Counted from the stretch's first letter, positions 7,383-16,152 are shown. The stretch: DNA of 39,484 nucleotides from Nonomuraea basaltis (GCF_005893125.1 NZ_VCJS01000114.1:1-39484), one strand, 5' to 3'. Made by a program: numbers and translations. The notes: generated by a model from the letters alone, not told the origin.

Positions 7383-7592
7383 ATGCACCCGGGCCCACAC
7401 CTCTGCCCACTCACCGGCCAGCGCGTGGCACAGCTGTGGCACCTGGCCACCGACCTGGCCACCGACCTCGCCCGCCTGGACGACGCACGTGCCCGCTACC
7501 GCCACGGCAACCGGCTGGACGACGCCACCGCCATCCGACTGGCGACAGGGCCCGCACTTCCTCTCTCACCCGCCAACCAATCGAAAGGATGA
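7383..7592 (+). CDS. small hypothetical protein
   Basis: A 69-aa frame from ATG 7383. It contains CPLTGQRVAQLWHLATDLAT and LDDARARYRHGNRLDDATAI, apparently two helices. I do not recognise the family. It follows the 89-aa gene by 84 nt on the same strand, and its stop overlaps an ATG at 7589 (ATGA), which suggests that it belonged to an element operon now cut off downstream. Confidence 0.4.
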   Translation: MHPGPHLCPLTGQRVAQLWHLATDLATDLARLDDARARYRHGNRLDDATAIRLATGPALPLSPANQSKG

Positions 7593-7672
7593 CGATGGGT
7601 TCACCAACGGCTCTCATGGGCGATGGCCCGCGCTGCATGCCAAGGGGCACGGGCCACCGGCATCTGAATGGA
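7589..7672 (+). pseudogene. start of a truncated gene coupled to the preceding ORF
   Basis: ATG 7589 overlaps the stop of the 69-aa gene by 4 nt and follows GAAAGG. The frame begins MTMGSPTALMGD but soon runs antisense into the metallophosphoesterase gene, with no coherent continuation. It looks like the first codons of a lost element gene. Confidence 0.22.
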
Positions 7673-7677
7673 GGGCG

Positions 7678-9546
7678 TTACGCGATCATGAACTGGTCCA
7701 CCGGCAGGGCGCGGTCGACGATGCGGACGTCGCCCAGCCAGCCGTGCAGGATCTGGTCCAGCCTGCCACCGTACTCGTAACCTCCCAGGAGCCAGCGCAG
7801 CCCCAGCGTGGTGATGCCGGTCGCCTCGGTGCTGGGGTTGCGCGCGACGGGGCAGCCGTCGACGTACATGATGGTGTGGTGGCCGTCGTTGACCACGGCG
7901 ACGTGCCACCATGTCTCGGTGGTCAGGTCATGGCCCCAGTTCGTGACGGCACCGTTCTGATTCAGCGGGCAGATGGCCCATTGCAGACCCGGGCCGGTGG
8001 ACAGGCTGAGAGTGGCGATCGGTTCGTCCGGGTCTCCCTGGGTCTTGCCGGCGTCGCCGGTCCTGCCTTGGCGGCTGACCAGGCCCGCCCAGCCGTTCTG
8101 TCCGGGGTCCCAGTCGGCGGGCAGCTTGAAGAACGCCTCGAAGGTGTAGCCGGAGGAGAAGGTGGCGGAGTTCAACGGCGCGGACGGGGCGGTCTGCAGG
8201 TAGGCGCCTCTGAGCGGGTTCTTGTTGCCGTCGAAGTACAGGCTGCCGTGCCCCGGCTGGTCGGGGTGGTGGTGCGTCGACCAGGTCAGTGCGTTCGTGG
8301 GAGTGCCTGTCACGCTCACCTTGGTCAGGTCGTTGCCGCGACCTGACAGGTCGATCACCCGCTCGGTGTCGGCCACGGGCGTCCCGTCTCCGTGGCCGCC
8401 GTCGAAGCGCCAGTAGGCCACCGTTCCCGGAATCACCTGCGACGTCGCGGGCCTCGGCGGCCGCGGCGCCACCGGCGCGAACCCCGAGAACCTCTGCTCG
8501 AAGTAGATCGTCACCGAGAAGTAGTCCTGCGGGCCGGTCTGCTCGATCTCCTGGCGTTCGAGGAGGTTCAGCTGATCGTCGTCCTTGCCCAGCAGCCAGG
8601 GGGAGAACGTCTCGATGTCGATGGTGTTTCTGGATAGATCGAACCGGTAGAGCCGGATCATCCCCGAGCCGCCGTAATAGCGGTCCTGGTAGTTCGTGAT
8701 GTGCAGATGGACGTCATGGCCGGTGGCGTTCTGCTTGGTCGTACGCGCGGGCGGCCAGAAGTGCCCGTTCAGGGCGAGGAAGATCTGGTCGTTGCCCGCG
8801 ATGAGCTGGTCCCACACCCGGGCGCCGAACTCCGAGAACCGGCCCTCCTCGCCGTAGTTGTCCACGTAGATCAACTCGTGGATGGTCAGGATCACCGGCA
8901 GCTTGGGATTGCGCTTGATGACGTCCTGGGCCCACGCGATGCCCCCCGCCGACGGCCGCCAGTCCAGGGCCAGCAGCAGCCACTCCCGCCCTGCGGCACG
9001 GAACACGTGGTAGGTGTTGTAGCCGTCAGCGCTGGCGCCCTTGAAGGTCCGCGACTGGCGGAAGCGGTTTGGGCCGAAAACGTCCAGGTACGGGGTCCTG
9101 CCGCGCTGGTCGTCGGTGGAGGGGTCGATGTCGTGATTCCCTGCCAGCACGCTGTACGGCAGGCCCTGCTGGTCCAGCAGTTCGAAGGTCTTGCCGAGGG
9201 GCTCGAACTCGTGCTTGAGGCCGTTCTCGGTGAGGTCACCCAGGTGTGCCATGAAGACGATGTTCTCCTCGCGGCCCTTGTCCAGGAGGTAGCGGAACGA
9301 CGCCTCCACCGGCTCAGGGTGGATGCTCATGTTGTCGAAGAGGTATTGGGTGTCCGGCATCACGGCGACGGTGAACCGGAGGCTCTCCGCGTCAGGTCGC
9401 CACGTTCGCTTCTCCTCTTCCTGCGATGCGGCGGACGCCGCCGGGGCGCCCGCCAGGCCGATGGCCGCCGTGCCGACGCCCGCGAGCCCGGTCGTTAACA
9501 GGAAGGAACGGCGGCTGGAGTTCGCCGACTCACTGGACTGGTGCAT
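7678..9546 (-). CDS. Tat-exported metallophosphoesterase with C-terminal LamG-like domain
   Basis: A 622-aa secreted enzyme. The N-terminus carries a twin-arginine signal, SRRSFLLTTGLAGVG, ending at an Ala-rich cleavage region (PAASA). A calcineurin-like phosphoesterase domain follows (about residues 45-370), with metal-ligand motifs VMPDTQY, AHLGDLTENG, AGNHDIDPS, ILTIHELIY and LNGHFWP. The last ~170 residues form a concanavalin/LamG-type jelly roll, from VAYWRFDGG through YTFEAFFKLP to WWHVAVVNDG and GWLGDVRIVDRAL. ATG 9546 was chosen because GAGGGGAG lies just upstream and the signal starts there. It probably hydrolyses extracellular phosphodiesters or phosphomonoesters bound to a polymer; the substrate is unknown. 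An inverted repeat about 70 nt upstream may control it. Confidence 0.9.
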   Translation of the reverse strand: MHQSSESANSSRRSFLLTTGLAGVGTAAIGLAGAPAASAASQEEEKRTWRPDAESLRFTVAVMPDTQYLFDNMSIHPEPVEASFRYLLDKGREENIVFMAHLGDLTENGLKHEFEPLGKTFELLDQQGLPYSVLAGNHDIDPSTDDQRGRTPYLDVFGPNRFRQSRTFKGASADGYNTYHVFRAAGREWLLLALDWRPSAGGIAWAQDVIKRNPKLPVILTIHELIYVDNYGEEGRFSEFGARVWDQLIAGNDQIFLALNGHFWPPARTTKQNATGHDVHLHITNYQDRYYGGSGMIRLYRFDLSRNTIDIETFSPWLLGKDDDQLNLLERQEIEQTGPQDYFSVTIYFEQRFSGFAPVAPRPPRPATSQVIPGTVAYWRFDGGHGDGTPVADTERVIDLSGRGNDLTKVSVTGTPTNALTWSTHHHPDQPGHGSLYFDGNKNPLRGAYLQTAPSAPLNSATFSSGYTFEAFFKLPADWDPGQNGWAGLVSRQGRTGDAGKTQGDPDEPIATLSLSTGPGLQWAICPLNQNGAVTNWGHDLTTETWWHVAVVNDGHHTIMYVDGCPVARNPSTEATGITTLGLRWLLGGYEYGGRLDQILHGWLGDVRIVDRALPVDQFMIA

Positions 9547-9614
9547 GCCGCACTCCCCTCTCCGTAGCCACAGGGGCATTCCGGAGGTGTCAAAAATCGC
9601 GTGAGTCGCACCCG

Positions 9615-9636
9615 TATCGTGCGTCACGTCACGATA
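9615..9636. promoter_or_regulatory. inverted repeat upstream of the metallophosphoesterase
   Basis: TATCGTG and CACGATA are perfect 7-bp inverted arms around 8 nt. The site lies 69 nt upstream of the metallophosphoesterase ATG, in the 268-nt divergent gap before the signal peptidase. It is a candidate operator, perhaps for phosphate- or stress-responsive control (inference only). Confidence 0.4.
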
Positions 9637-9814
9637 TTGAGGGAAAAGCGAAGCGTGCGGCGGATCGCCCGGCAACGCCGGAGGAAACCCGAGTGAACAC
9701 CAACTGCCAGCCTCACGTGAGTCAGCGTGAGAGTGGTTGACAGCATCCCGGGCCAGCGGAGATCGTTTCCCGAAAAGGATCATCCCTCCCCAGGGCCAGC
9801 GGTGGAAGAGCGGG

Positions 9815-10030
9815 ATGAAGTTGATCAACGGTGTGTTGCTCGTCGGCGTTCTCGCGGCGGTCGCGGGCGTTCTCCTGGCCCGCCGGCGTTACGTGGTGGT
9901 CACCGTCGAAGGGACGAGCATGGTCCCGACGCTGAATGACGGTGACCGCGTCCTGGTCCGGCGGCGCCGGATCGACCAGGTGAGCAGGGGCGACGTCATC
10001 GTGCTCAAGCCTCCGCCGAGTCAACCCTGA
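9815..10030 (+). pseudogene. S26 (type I) signal peptidase, 3' truncated
   Basis: From ATG 9815 (GGAAGAG upstream) the frame encodes a membrane anchor LINGVLLVGVLAAVAGVLLA followed by VEGTSMVPTLNDGDRVLV, the conserved block of S26 signal peptidases with the nucleophile Ser in GTSM. The next block is RGDVIVLKPP, then it stops at 10030 after only 71 residues. Family members need a further region with the catalytic Lys and the Box E residues, absent here. The end overlaps by 26 nt the 3' end of an opposing membrane-protein fragment, so both were probably cut by one rearrangement. TTGACA at about 9738 could be its minus-35 element. Confidence 0.7.
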
Positions 10031-10400
10031 TCGGCTTCCGGCTTTCGGTGGCACGAAACGACAGGAAGGCCACGAGCGGCCCTGCGAGGGCTACCAGCTC
10101 GTAGACGACGAAGACCCATACGCTCGGGTCCGTCGAGTCAGCTCCCGCGGAGTCGGGGACCGTCACGCCCTCCCACCGCAGGAGGTCATGCACGACCTCC
10201 TCGGTAACGTCGGGATCCTCGCACGAAATCCTCGAGACGGAGTTGCCCGCGGCGATCGGTGCGGGCCCGTGGGAGCACAGCGTCGGGCGGACCGCCCAGC
10301 GCAACGGGTCCCGGGGCCCCGACCGACACCACGACATCCAGACGACCAGCCCGCCGAGAACTGCCGGGGCCGCCGACAGGTCGCAGCCTTGGTCTATTGC
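10005..10400 (-). pseudogene. unidentified membrane protein, C-terminal fragment
   Basis: About 131 residues on the minus strand without a credible start. They contain a hydrophobic stretch APAVLGGLVVWMSW, an extracytoplasmic-looking region with three cysteines (RPTLCSHGP, RISCEDPD and an earlier WCRSG), then VWVFVVYELVALAGPLVAFL as a second membrane segment and a short basic/acidic tail. Upstream, at about 10400, the frame runs into the 3' end of the MBL-fold gene, where the resemblance to a continuous protein stops. I do not recognise the family. Its 3' end overlaps the stop of the truncated signal peptidase. Confidence 0.4.
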
Positions 10401-11293
10401 TCTGCCGCCGAAGCCGCAGAGCGACGCTCTAGGGCAAACGCGGCGGAGACCTGCAGGCTCCACAGGTTGCCGTGGTGGGGGTATTTCGTCGCCATGATGG
10501 TCACCAGATCGGCGACGTCCTTCGCGATGTCGTATGCGGCCGCGAAGTCCTGGATGTAGGCGCGCGTCTGGCTGATCATGGCCTCGACCGCGTAGTCGTC
10601 GCCATCGGGCCTGCGATGTCCGGCCACGATCATCCGGGGACGCAGCTCCTCGACGACCTTCACCGTTTCGAGCCAGTCCTGCCACTCGCTGAGTGTCGAA
10701 AGGGCGAGCATCGGGTAGATCTCGTTGTAGATGGCGTCACCGGCCACGACAACATCAATCTCTGGAACGTGCACGATGCTGGTGGGATGTATGTCCGCCT
10801 GCTTCACCTCGATGATGTTCAACGGGGAGCCATCGACGTACAGAGTGTTGCCAACCATCGGCTCCGGCAGCGGTCCATGCATCACGCACTCGTCGCCGAA
10901 GAACATCTTCCATTGCTGCTTCTGGAACTCCATCGTCTCCTTCATGGAGTTCAGAATGCTGGGCAGTGTTACACACCTGGCCTCCGGGAACCGCTCCAGG
11001 AGCGGGCCGAAGCCAAGGTAGTGATCGGCGTGATCGTGGGTGATGTAGATGGTGGTGAGTCGCTTGCCTGTGCGTTCGATCAGGTCCCCGAGGGCCTGGA
11101 CCTCGTCCTTGAGGTGGAGCGCATCGATGAGAACCGCCTCCGTCGCGCCGCTGATGATCGTCGCGGTGGTCGGGGAGAACGTGCCCGGAGGGACTTCGCC
11201 GGGCTCCGCCGGGATAGCGGGCCACCGCCCTACAAATACGGTCGCCCGGATAGGCGGGCTGGTTGTAGCAGATGAAAGCGGGGCGGTCTCCAC
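10394..11293 (-). CDS. MBL-fold metallohydrolase
   Basis: A 299-aa metallo-beta-lactamase-fold hydrolase. The metal site is seen in YITHDHADHYLGFG (HxHxDH), with a further Asp in VVVAGDAIYNEIYP and His in MIVAGHRRPDGDD. A typical opening strand pair (ATIISGATEAVLIDALHL) precedes the motif. GTG 11293 was chosen because GGAGGT stands 5 nt before it; an ATG far upstream has no site. No signal peptide is seen. It probably hydrolyses an ester, lactone or thioester bond; with the ketone-catabolic genes nearby a lactone is plausible, but that is inference. A motif about 90 nt upstream is shared with the hydrolase operon at 17.1 kb, pointing to co-regulation. Confidence 0.9.
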   Translation of the reverse strand: METAPLSSATTSPPIRATVFVGRWPAIPAEPGEVPPGTFSPTTATIISGATEAVLIDALHLKDEVQALGDLIERTGKRLTTIYITHDHADHYLGFGPLLERFPEARCVTLPSILNSMKETMEFQKQQWKMFFGDECVMHGPLPEPMVGNTLYVDGSPLNIIEVKQADIHPTSIVHVPEIDVVVAGDAIYNEIYPMLALSTLSEWQDWLETVKVVEELRPRMIVAGHRRPDGDDYAVEAMISQTRAYIQDFAAAYDIAKDVADLVTIMATKYPHHGNLWSLQVSAAFALERRSAASAAEQ

Positions 11294-11382
11294 GAGTACC
11301 TCCGATTGCGGGTCTGGTCGGCCGGCGGGACAGAACGGTCGGCGCCGAGAATCACACGTTAATAACGCGGTGACGGACACCC

Positions 11383-11419
11383 CTAGGACGAATGCGCCCG
11401 GCCTCGGTACTAATGCGCC
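11383..11419 (-). promoter_or_regulatory. conserved catabolic promoter element, copy A
   Basis: On the plus strand: CTAGGAC, two bases, ATGCGCCCGG, four bases, GGTAC (11383-11410), followed by a second ATGCGCC at 11413-11419. The same arrangement (23 of 28 positions identical) is at 17128-17155, at nearly the same distance from the next minus-strand start (90 and 82 nt). The paired ATGCGCC copies lie 21 nt apart, two helical turns, as for an activator or dimeric repressor. Confidence 0.55.
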
Positions 11420-11426
11420 AAGAGAA

Positions 11427-11458
11427 ACCTGTTGGCCGCAACTTCAAGGCCGACAGGT
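11427..11458. promoter_or_regulatory. inverted repeat upstream of the MBL-fold gene
   Basis: ACCTGTTGGCC and GGCCGACAGGT form 11-bp arms with one mismatch around a 10-nt spacer. It lies 134 nt upstream of the MBL-fold start, next to promoter element A. Candidate operator or hairpin. The rest of the gap to 11683 shows nothing else recognisable. Confidence 0.4.
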
Positions 11459-11683
11459 GGAACCACCCGCTGTGCCGTCCGAGGCGAGCTGGACTGCTCG
11501 GGCATCCCTGGTCTCGCCGCCAATCATGGAGAACGGCCAGGTCGGTGGTCGTGATTAGCTCCCAGGCCTGACATCTGCGAACGCGATCGGCGACGCCTAT
11601 CAAGGTCGTGCTTCCTCAAAGGGACTGCTGCACGATCGGGTGGTGGGTGGCCGGTGGCTCGTCGACTGGATGGAGTTCGTACC

Positions 11684-11896
11684 ATGAGGCGCAAGCACGC
11701 GATCCTAGTGACGCTCACCGTGGGCATCGCAGCGATCGTGGCTGCGGCGGACCTCCTCCTGATGAACGCGGCACGCGAGACCGCCCAGGAAGCAGCGGCT
11801 CAACGCGAGGCGCGTGGATCCCTGGGTCCCGGGTCGTGCCGTGGGACGCGGAGATCACGCAGGATCACCGCGAAAGTGGGCCGATCAATTCGGTAG
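11684..11896 (+). CDS. possible small membrane protein
   Basis: A 70-aa frame starting at ATG 11684. Residues 5-27 (HAILVTLTVGIAAIVAAADL) form a convincing transmembrane or signal segment after a basic start (MRRK). An Ala/Glu-rich helix, NAARETAQEAAAQREA, follows, then a low-complexity basic tail that looks out of frame. It may be the beginning of an anchored protein truncated by the island joint. Family unknown. It is convergent with the thioesterase gene, whose 3' end lies 40 nt away. Confidence 0.3.
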   Translation: MRRKHAILVTLTVGIAAIVAAADLLLMNAARETAQEAAAQREARGSLGPGSCRGTRRSRRITAKVGRSIR

Positions 11897-11935
11897 CGCC
11901 TGCCGATGTCGAGGGCCGCTCGAAAGCTCACGCTG

Positions 11936-12757
11936 TCACCTCGAGCCGGCTGCCGCGGCGAGTCGGAGCTGATGAGCAGACCCCAGATGTGCGCCTTCTG
12001 GGTCCCAGGCGTCGATCGACTCGGTCACCCATCCTCCTTCGCCGGCCCGGACTGTCCGAGACCGAACCAGCACCCAGGGCGAGGTCGGGACGCTCGAGGT
12101 GAGGTGGGCGGAGAACTCGAGCGTCGGTACGGGTCGTGGCTGAGTCAGAACTGCGGTGTACGAGGGGGGAAGGGCGTCCAGGAAGAAGATCACGCTGCAT
12201 GGGTCGACTGGCGCGTCCCGATCTTTCACACGCATCCAAGCGGTCATGATCGGATCCTCGGAACCGGCGTACGGTTCGATGGAACCGACGGGCCGGACCT
12301 CGACCTGGCTGAGCACCGGAACCTTGTCATCCATCCCGTGCAGCGTCGGCAGCAAATCGGGCCCTGGGACGTCTGGCGCATCGAGAGTGCAAACAGGAGC
12401 GGCAGGCTCCTGGTCCGACCCGAAGATCGCCGTGGCGGTGAGACAGATCCCGGCGGAACCATAGCCCGTCGCCTGAGCCGCTCCCACGCTGCGCCCGGAT
12501 CGAATCACCCGCGATTCGATCGCGAACGTCTCGCGAATTGGCCGGTGGAACTGCCCGGTGATCGAGCGGAGCGGGTGGTCGGGCACGCAGCGCCGCACCG
12601 CGGACGCGACAAGAGACAGTGCCAAACCACCGTGGAGGCCTCCGAATCCCCAGGCGAACGGGGGGACGTCGAGAACGGCGGGAGGCTCGGAGAAGAGCAT
12701 CGACGCCAGGTCCTGGCTCTCAGGTGGTTGAGTCCCCCCGGCCTCCACCGCGGTCAT
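11936..12757 (-). CDS. acyl-CoA thioesterase (TesB-like double hotdog)
   Basis: A 273-aa protein with two hotdog halves. The first carries WGFGGLHGGLALSLVASAV, the typical helix of the N-terminal thioesterase domain, followed by RSITGQFHRPI and SRVIRSGRSVGAAQA. The second is recognised by TAWMRVKDRDAPVDPC, FFLDALPPSY and PTLEFSAHLTS. Such enzymes release free acids from acyl-CoA. ATG 12757 overlaps the stop of the upstream crotonase gene by 4 nt (ATGA), so it is translationally coupled and last in a five-gene minus-strand operon. In context it may drain or recycle CoA esters formed by the ligase. TesB-like subfamilies vary widely, so the substrate is open. Confidence 0.85.
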   Translation of the reverse strand: MTAVEAGGTQPPESQDLASMLFSEPPAVLDVPPFAWGFGGLHGGLALSLVASAVRRCVPDHPLRSITGQFHRPIRETFAIESRVIRSGRSVGAAQATGYGSAGICLTATAIFGSDQEPAAPVCTLDAPDVPGPDLLPTLHGMDDKVPVLSQVEVRPVGSIEPYAGSEDPIMTAWMRVKDRDAPVDPCSVIFFLDALPPSYTAVLTQPRPVPTLEFSAHLTSSVPTSPWVLVRSRTVRAGEGGWVTESIDAWDPEGAHLGSAHQLRLAAAAGSR

Positions 12758-13539
12758 CGACCGACGAATACGGGAGCGCCGCCAGGCTCCCTGAACGAGT
12801 CGATGCCGGCCTGGCCGTCTTCGGAGCCGAAGGTCTGCTGAGCGAGCCGAGGCATCTCGAGCTCAGCCGCTGCCTCACCGTCTCGCAGTGCGCGACGGCT
12901 GTTCTCGAGCAAGGCCTCTATTGCGAGTGGCGCTTGGCGAGCGATCTTGTCCGCCAGCTGCATGGCTCGCGTCAGGTGGTCACCGTCATCCACCACCTCT
13001 TGGACCAAGCCGATGCGGTAGGCCTCCTGCGCGTCGTACTCCTCGCAGGTGAGAAGCCATCGCATGGCGTTTCCCCAGCCGGCTCTCTGGGGAAGCCGAA
13101 CGGTGACTCCTCCGAACGGGAAGAGCCCGACTTGGGGTTCGAGCTGGGCAAACGTTGACGAGGCAGCGCACACCGCGATGTCTGCTGCAAGCACCAGCTC
13201 GATCCCGAGGGTCAGGCACTTTCCGTGCACGGCAGCGATCAGGGGCTTGGAGAGCCTCTGGCCCTCGACCTGCCACGGGTGCATGCCGCCAGGCGCGAGC
13301 AAGGAGTTCCCGCGCGACACCTCGGGAGCAACTTCACGCAAGTCCATCCCAGCGGTGAAGTGCCTGCCGATGCCGTGGAGCACGCCCACGCGAACGGAGT
13401 CGTCAGCGTCGAGCTCCGCGTAGGCGCTGGAGAGCTCCCGGAAAGCTTGGAGGTTCAACGCGTTGGCCTTCTCGGGGCGATTGATGCCGATCATCATCAC
13501 CGGCCCGCGGCGCTCCACCTGCACGTAGTCGTAGCTCAT
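12754..13539 (-). CDS. enoyl-CoA hydratase/isomerase (crotonase family)
   Basis: A 261-aa crotonase. The start ATG 13539 overlaps the ligase stop (ATGA). The oxyanion-hole segments are GRHFTAGMDL and AAVHGKCLTLGIELVLAADI. Potential acid/base Glu residues appear in GIEL and in FAQLEPQVGLFPFGG. The C-terminal trimerisation helices are complete (APLAIEALLENSRRAL, FGSEDGQAGIDSFRE). It should hydrate, isomerise or cleave an acyl-CoA made by the neighbouring ligase. Having two distinct crotonases in one operon suggests successive steps rather than duplication; they are only distantly alike. Confidence 0.9.
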   Translation of the reverse strand: MSYDYVQVERRGPVMMIGINRPEKANALNLQAFRELSSAYAELDADDSVRVGVLHGIGRHFTAGMDLREVAPEVSRGNSLLAPGGMHPWQVEGQRLSKPLIAAVHGKCLTLGIELVLAADIAVCAASSTFAQLEPQVGLFPFGGVTVRLPQRAGWGNAMRWLLTCEEYDAQEAYRIGLVQEVVDDGDHLTRAMQLADKIARQAPLAIEALLENSRRALRDGEAAAELEMPRLAQQTFGSEDGQAGIDSFREPGGAPVFVGR

Positions 13540-15350
13540 GATTCTCCGTTTCTCGGCTGTTCGTAGAGTCCGTCGACCACAGCGGAGTAGCGCGCGAGGA
13601 CCGCCCGTCGTCGCAACTTGTGCGTGGGTGTCAGGTCTCCGGAGTCGACCGACCACTGGTCATGGACGAGTCGGAACCGCTTGATCTGTTCCGGCCGAGA
13701 CAGCCGCGCATTGGCGCCATCCACGACCCGCTGCGCCTCCTCGAGGACAGCAGGGTGGCCGATCAGCTCGGAAACCGTGCCCTCGATGCCGCGCTCGCTG
13801 GCGAATGACATGAGTGCCGGCTCATTGATGGTCATCAGCCCGGTGATGTAGGGCCTTCCGTCGCCGATGGCGACAACCTGGTTGATGAATCCGTGGCCCG
13901 AGATCTTCTCCTCGATCGCTGTGGGCGAGATGTTCTTGCCCGAGCCGTTGACGATCAGCTCCTTCTTCCGGTCGGTCACGTGCAGGCGTCCACCTCCGTC
14001 GAGGTAGCCGATGTCCCCGGTGGCGAGCCAGTCTTCCACGAAGAGCCCCGACTCCTCACGGTTCGCGTTTCGGTACCCCGGCGTGTTACCCGGACTCCGG
14101 ACGAGAATCTCGCCATCGTCTGCGATCGCGATCTCGCAGCCGGGCACCGCGAAGCCGGCACTTCCTCGGCTCCCACCACCGATGCGCTCCCACACTGCGA
14201 CTCCGGTCGTTTCCGAGAGTCCGTATGCCTGCGTGAGGTCGACGCCCAGGGAGCGCCAGAAATCGCGAAGGTCCTCGGGAAGCGCAGCCGCTCCGCAAGC
14301 CGGATTGACGGTCCAGTCGAGACCGAGGTCACGCCGGAGATCCCAGAGGACACCCTCGCGAGCCTTCAGGGCCCGGACCCGGTGCTCCGGTGCGAAGGTG
14401 CCGTCCTGCATCAACGACCATGCCTGGGCGAGCACTTCACGGTCTGCCGCAACCTCAGCCGCGCGGCTGGCGTAAGGCTCGGCCGAGAGCATCATCAGTG
14501 CCGCCTCACGCAGCTTCTCCCAGACGCGTGGTACGCCCATGAAGAAGCTGGGGCGCTGAAGCCTCAAGTAGGTCACCAGCTGGCCCTGGTCAGGACAGAG
14601 CAGGACGTTGCCGCCGGTCCCCAGCGGGAAGTAGAGACTCCAGAGCCGCTCGGCGATGTGAGCCAAGGGAAGGTACGAGATGACGCGATACCCGCCTACG
14701 AAGAATCCCATGCGGTCGGACGCGTCGATCTCGAAAAGGAGGTTGGCGTGGGTCAGCGCCACCCCCTTCGGCATGCCGGTGGTACCCGAGGTGTAGACGT
14801 AGGTCGCCACGCCGGGGCCACCGGAGCTGGCGAGTCGGCTGCTGAGCTCCGCGCGATTCACTTCCAGACTTGCCGACCCGTCCGCAAGAACCTCGGCCCA
14901 CGAGACGTACGAGCTGCCTGACTCCTCACCCGCCTGCACACACACGAGACGAGCGTCCGAGCCCTCAGGCAGGGCACTGCGGAGGCGGTCGGCGGCGGCC
15001 GTGTCGGTGGTGATCACCACCACTGGGCGAGCGTCCGCCAGGATATATGCGAGCTGTTCGTCGACGAGGGTCGGATACAGGCTCACCGTGGCCCCTCCGC
15101 AGAGGACGGCTGCCAGGTCCGCGACGTAGTGCTCGACGATGTTCGGCGCCAGGATGGCCACGGTCTCGCCCTGCTGCACGCCCATCTCCAGGAACCGAGA
15201 TGCCACGGCCCAGACCTGGTGTCGGTACTGGGCCCAGGTGAGAGTGTGCAGGCTGTCGTCTGCCAGCCAGGACAGCACCGGATGGTCGGGTGTTCGCTGC
15301 GCCTGTTGATCCAGCAGATGGACGACGTGGGACGGTTCTGAGTTCTCCAT
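13536..15350 (-). CDS. long-chain-type acyl-CoA ligase (AMP-binding)
   Basis: A 604-aa adenylate-forming ligase of the FadD15/long-chain type. Motifs in order: YVYTSGTTGMPKGVALTH (P-loop), GLSETTGVAVW (A5-like), LATGDIGYLDGGGRLHVTDR (A7/A8), and KKELIVNGSGKNISPTAIE with the hinge. It would activate a carboxylic acid with ATP and transfer it to CoA. ATG 15350 lies 7 nt after the stop of the preceding crotonase; an in-frame GTG at 15368 would overlap that gene. The 3' end overlaps the next crotonase by 4 nt. In this operon it likely activates the acid freed by the ester hydrolase. Long-chain versus aromatic or terpenoid acid cannot be decided from sequence alone. Confidence 0.92.
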   Translation of the reverse strand: MENSEPSHVVHLLDQQAQRTPDHPVLSWLADDSLHTLTWAQYRHQVWAVASRFLEMGVQQGETVAILAPNIVEHYVADLAAVLCGGATVSLYPTLVDEQLAYILADARPVVVITTDTAAADRLRSALPEGSDARLVCVQAGEESGSSYVSWAEVLADGSASLEVNRAELSSRLASSGGPGVATYVYTSGTTGMPKGVALTHANLLFEIDASDRMGFFVGGYRVISYLPLAHIAERLWSLYFPLGTGGNVLLCPDQGQLVTYLRLQRPSFFMGVPRVWEKLREAALMMLSAEPYASRAAEVAADREVLAQAWSLMQDGTFAPEHRVRALKAREGVLWDLRRDLGLDWTVNPACGAAALPEDLRDFWRSLGVDLTQAYGLSETTGVAVWERIGGGSRGSAGFAVPGCEIAIADDGEILVRSPGNTPGYRNANREESGLFVEDWLATGDIGYLDGGGRLHVTDRKKELIVNGSGKNISPTAIEEKISGHGFINQVVAIGDGRPYITGLMTINEPALMSFASERGIEGTVSELIGHPAVLEEAQRVVDGANARLSRPEQIKRFRLVHDQWSVDSGDLTPTHKLRRRAVLARYSAVVDGLYEQPRNGES

Positions 15351-15357
15351 GGGGCTG

Positions 15358-16152
15358 CTACTCGCCACGGAAGTCGACCGGCGAGGGGTCCGCCATGAAG
15401 TCTCGTGACCCCATGGTCATCATGGTGTCCACGGCGGCCTGCATGTCGGCGGTCTCCAGGAGTGCCGGACCGAGCTGCAGGACCAGCGCGTCCGCATCGC
15501 GTACGCCCTCGGCCCTGGCCGTGCGGAGGACCTGCTTGGTCACCCGGTGAGCCGCAGTCGGCCCGCCCGCCAGCGATGCAGCCAGCGACATCGCCTTCGC
15601 CTCGAAGTTGTCCTCGTCGACCACCCTCGAGACGATCCCCCACGACGCGAAGGCATCCGCGGTGTACAGCGATGCCGAATAGCTGATCTCGAGGGCACGT
15701 GCCGTGCCGCACCTCTCCGCCAGTCGTTGGGTGCCGCCGAGGAAGGTGGCCCCGCCCAGCCGCGCCTCGACCTGGCCGAACATCGTCCCCTTCTGCGCCA
15801 CGATCAGATCACATGCCAGGGCCAGCTCGAGGCCACCCCCGAGACACATCCCGTGAACGGCCGCGACGGTCGGCACGCCCAGGCGCTCGATCTCGTGCAC
15901 CACGCTCATGTAGTCCGTGAACATGGTCCGCGCCTCGGCTTCGCTCATGCCTTTGAAGCCGGCCACGTCAGCACCAGCGGCGAAGACGCGCCCGTCGGCA
16001 CGCAACAGCAGGGCCCGGGAACCATCGGCTCGTGCCCTGCGAACTTGAGTGCCCAGCTGATCCATCAGGTCGTTGCCGATGACCGGCGCTCCCTCGTGGG
16101 AGAGGGTCAGGACGGCCAGATCACCGACGAGTTCATAGTTGACGCTAGACAT
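15358..16152 (-). CDS. enoyl-CoA hydratase/isomerase (crotonase family)
   Basis: A 264-aa crotonase with canonical features: RVFAAGADVAGFKG and AAVHGMCLGGGLELALACDL form the oxyanion hole, GGLEL supplies one Glu, and FGQVEARLGGATFLGGTQRL supplies the second. It is more canonical than the downstream crotonase. ATG 16152 is used; the frame is open a further 17 codons without family resemblance. It lies 60 nt after the alpha/beta hydrolase and 7 nt before the ligase, in the same operon. Likely role: hydration of an unsaturated acyl-CoA, or retro-aldol cleavage. Confidence 0.92.
   Translation of the reverse strand: MSSVNYELVGDLAVLTLSHEGAPVIGNDLMDQLGTQVRRARADGSRALLLRADGRVFAAGADVAGFKGMSEAEARTMFTDYMSVVHEIERLGVPTVAAVHGMCLGGGLELALACDLIVAQKGTMFGQVEARLGGATFLGGTQRLAERCGTARALEISYSASLYTADAFASWGIVSRVVDEDNFEAKAMSLAASLAGGPTAAHRVTKQVLRTARAEGVRDADALVLQLGPALLETADMQAAVDTMMTMGSRDFMADPSPVDFRGE

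Noticed and set aside
13893..14921. A 342-codon open frame on the plus strand
   Set aside because: Antisense of the acyl-CoA ligase gene.
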